The notes below the pieces were generated by a model. That model ran no database searches, had not been told where the DNA came from, and saw only the letters and a program-made list of their open reading frames with translations. Source: Hyphomicrobiales bacterium (GTDB taxonomy: Bacteria; Pseudomonadota; Alphaproteobacteria; Rhizobiales; JAJFHB01). From it: a DNA stretch of 7,876 nt. Positions 6,667 to 7,876 of the stretch are shown here, piece by piece (the stretch's first letter is position 1; each line of letters begins with the position of its first letter). Location: the NCBI GenBank assembly GCA_021775795.1, contig JAJFHB010000534.1, forward strand, positions 1-7,876, given 5' to 3'. Both the position numbers and the translations under genes were made by a program.

Positions 6667-7605
6667 GTGATGAGCACAGGCCAGGATACGAACACAGAAT
6701 CTCTGCCGAAGGCCGGCTATCTGCTGCTTTTGGCTCTTTCGATTTTTTGGGGCCTCAACTGGCCGTTCATGAAAATCATACTCTCCGAGCTGCCTTTGTG
6801 GTGGTTTCGTGCGTCGTGTGTCTTCGTTGGCGGCGGAGCCCTTCTTGCGATTTCGGCAGCCTCGGGAAACCGCATTACCTTTCAGTTGAGAGAGCTTCCC
6901 GCAATCGCCTTTTGCGCCCTGTTCAGCTTTATGGGCTGGCACATTCTGTCCGCCCATGGTGTTTCGCTCATGCCCGCCGGGCGCGCTGTCATCATAGCCT
7001 TCACCATGCCCGTGTGGGCGGCGTTGTTCTCCAGTATGCTTTTGGGTGAACGCTTCAATCTGTCGAAAGTAATGGGGCTGGTGCTTGGTGTTGCGGGACT
7101 TGTTGTCCTGATAGGTGATGATGTTGTGGCGTTACAGAAGGCCCCGTTGGGGGCAGCGTTCATGCTGGCAGCGGCGATTTCGTGGGGTTTTGGTACCGTA
7201 CTCTTCAAGCGCGGAAACTGGTCACTATCTGTTGCCAGCAACGTGGCCTGGCAGCTCATTCTCAGCGGCGTTCCGATGGTCATCATGGCCATGCTGCTTG
7301 AACCGTTCCCCGATCTTACTCAGGTGTCCGCCAAGACATATGGTGCATTGCTTTATCTGTATGGCTTTCCAATGATTTTCTGCCAGTGGGCATACTTCAA
7401 AACTGTGCGCCTGTTTCCGGCGTCCATCGCTGCAGCGGGCATCTTGATGGTGCCCGTAATCGGTGTCTTTTCCAGCAGCGTGATCCTGTCTGAACCGGTA
7501 GGACTGCAGGAAATTGCAGCCCTTGTCCTGATATGTGCAGCCCTGGTCTGCGTTTTGGTGATTCCCGAATTGATGCGCGCCCGGGCAAGATCAAACGCCG
7601 GTTGA
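6667..7605 (+). CDS. EamA-family (DMT superfamily) transporter
   Basis: Polytopic inner-membrane carrier of the drug/metabolite transporter superfamily, 312 residues, the usual size for the ten-helix form with two EamA repeats (about residues 17-132 and 147-297). The first repeat opens with the typical LALSIFWGLNWPFMK (22-36) and contains the AVIIAFTMPVWAALFSSMLLGERF segment region (107-130) with the family's conserved P..A.L....LGE pattern; the second has AAAISWGFGTVLFKR and a later VPVIGVFSSSVILSEPV pattern. A GTG at 6667 and an ATG at 6670 are adjacent; an in-frame stop at 6664-6666 rules out a longer start, and no clear ribosome site precedes either. It lies 64 nt after the amidinotransferase-family gene. 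Substrates in this family range from amino acids to nucleotide sugars and, for ArnE/ArnF, a lipid-linked aminosugar; nothing here fixes the cargo. Confidence 0.85.
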   Translation: MMSTGQDTNTESLPKAGYLLLLALSIFWGLNWPFMKIILSELPLWWFRASCVFVGGGALLAISAASGNRITFQLRELPAIAFCALFSFMGWHILSAHGVSLMPAGRAVIIAFTMPVWAALFSSMLLGERFNLSKVMGLVLGVAGLVVLIGDDVVALQKAPLGAAFMLAAAISWGFGTVLFKRGNWSLSVASNVAWQLILSGVPMVIMAMLLEPFPDLTQVSAKTYGALLYLYGFPMIFCQWAYFKTVRLFPASIAAAGILMVPVIGVFSSSVILSEPVGLQEIAALVLICAALVCVLVIPELMRARARSNAG

Positions 7606-7615
7606 TTGATCAATC
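7604..7615. repeat. 12-bp perfect palindrome at the convergent gene junction
   Basis: GATTGATCAATC reads the same on both strands and spans the stops of the EamA gene (TGA 7603-7605) and the hydrolase gene (TGA on the minus strand, 7612-7610). A further TCAATC at 7620-7625 could pair with 7604-7609 around a 10-nt loop. The stems are AT-rich and lack a T run, so a terminator role is doubtful. Confidence 0.35.
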
Positions 7616-7876
7616 TTGGTCAATCGAGAAGAACTCGCGGAGAATACCCCCAACGACTTCCGGGGCCTCGACAAGCAGGCTGTGCCGCAGGTTGGGCAGA
7701 ATAATCAGCTCGGAATTGGGAATGCGCTCGTGCATCAAGCGCGCCATGCGAGGGTTGGAGCCAATATCATTTTCACCCGTCATCACAAGGGTGGGGGCTG
7801 TAATCTCGTGCAGTGTATCGGCGAAATCGCTGGTGGCGAGCACGGTGTAGGCCGCGAAGTAAGCCTCCGGGTCCAT
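7610..7876 (-). CDS. Alpha/beta hydrolase, C-terminal fragment (5' end beyond the window)
   Basis: The last 88 residues of an alpha/beta-hydrolase fold protein on the minus strand; the gene continues past the right edge, so the Met at the edge need not be the start. The visible part contains the strand and loop ITAPTLVMTGENDIGSNP, where the Asp of GEND fits the acid of the catalytic triad, then IPNSELIILPNLRHSLLVEAP, where the His of RHS fits the catalytic base. The nucleophile elbow (G-x-S-x-G) would lie outside the window. The substrate cannot be inferred. It converges on the EamA gene with only 4 nt between the two stop codons and is a separate transcription unit from the plus-strand genes. 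Confidence 0.8.
   Translation of the reverse strand: MDPEAYFAAYTVLATSDFADTLHEITAPTLVMTGENDIGSNPRMARLMHERIPNSELIILPNLRHSLLVEAPEVVGGILREFFSIDQD

Noticed and set aside
7604..7625. The palindromic junction as a bidirectional terminator
   Set aside because: The stems are short and AT-rich with no T run on either strand, so I list it only as a palindrome.

Overview
The window looks like bacterial chromosome from a Gram-negative, most likely an alphaproteobacterium (inferred from the moderately high GC, the codon use and the protein families; the genus cannot be set from this sequence). It is densely coding. Seven genes lie on the plus strand and one gene fragment on the minus strand. No rRNA, tRNA, CRISPR array, insertion sequence or gene-free stretch over 300 bases is visible.

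Positions 2-895 hold the 3' part of an LptF/YjgP-type permease gene; the upstream part is outside the window. It overlaps by 4 nt (ATGA) an LptG/YjgQ-type permease gene (892-2133). Six bases later comes a GT-B fold, GT4-family glycosyltransferase resembling the phosphatidylinositol mannosyltransferase PimA (2140-3291). After about 100 nt comes an FGGY-family (xylulokinase-like) polyol/sugar kinase (preferred start 3392, to 4993). Its last 8 nt overlap a CDP-alcohol phosphatidyltransferase of the PgsA/phosphatidylinositol-phosphate-synthase type (4986-5639). A 75-nt gap with a strong hairpin precedes an arginine-deiminase/amidinotransferase-superfamily enzyme (5715-6602). A 64-67 nt gap with a small terminator-like hairpin then precedes an EamA/DMT transporter (6667-7605). 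The last gene runs convergently and is the C-terminal end of an alpha/beta hydrolase (minus strand, 7610 to the right edge).

The most interesting reading is that the first five genes form a lipid-assembly and export locus. The kinase would make a polyol- or sugar-phosphate, and the CDP-alcohol phosphatidyltransferase would join it to CDP-diacylglycerol. The PimA-like enzyme would then glycosylate the resulting phosphatidyl-polyol, and the LptFG-like pair would extract the product from the inner membrane for delivery to the cell envelope. The amidinotransferase-family enzyme and the EamA transporter could add a guanidino group and flip an intermediate, but their link is much weaker. The family assignments are well supported by visible motifs. 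The pathway is inference, and no substrate can be read from the sequence.
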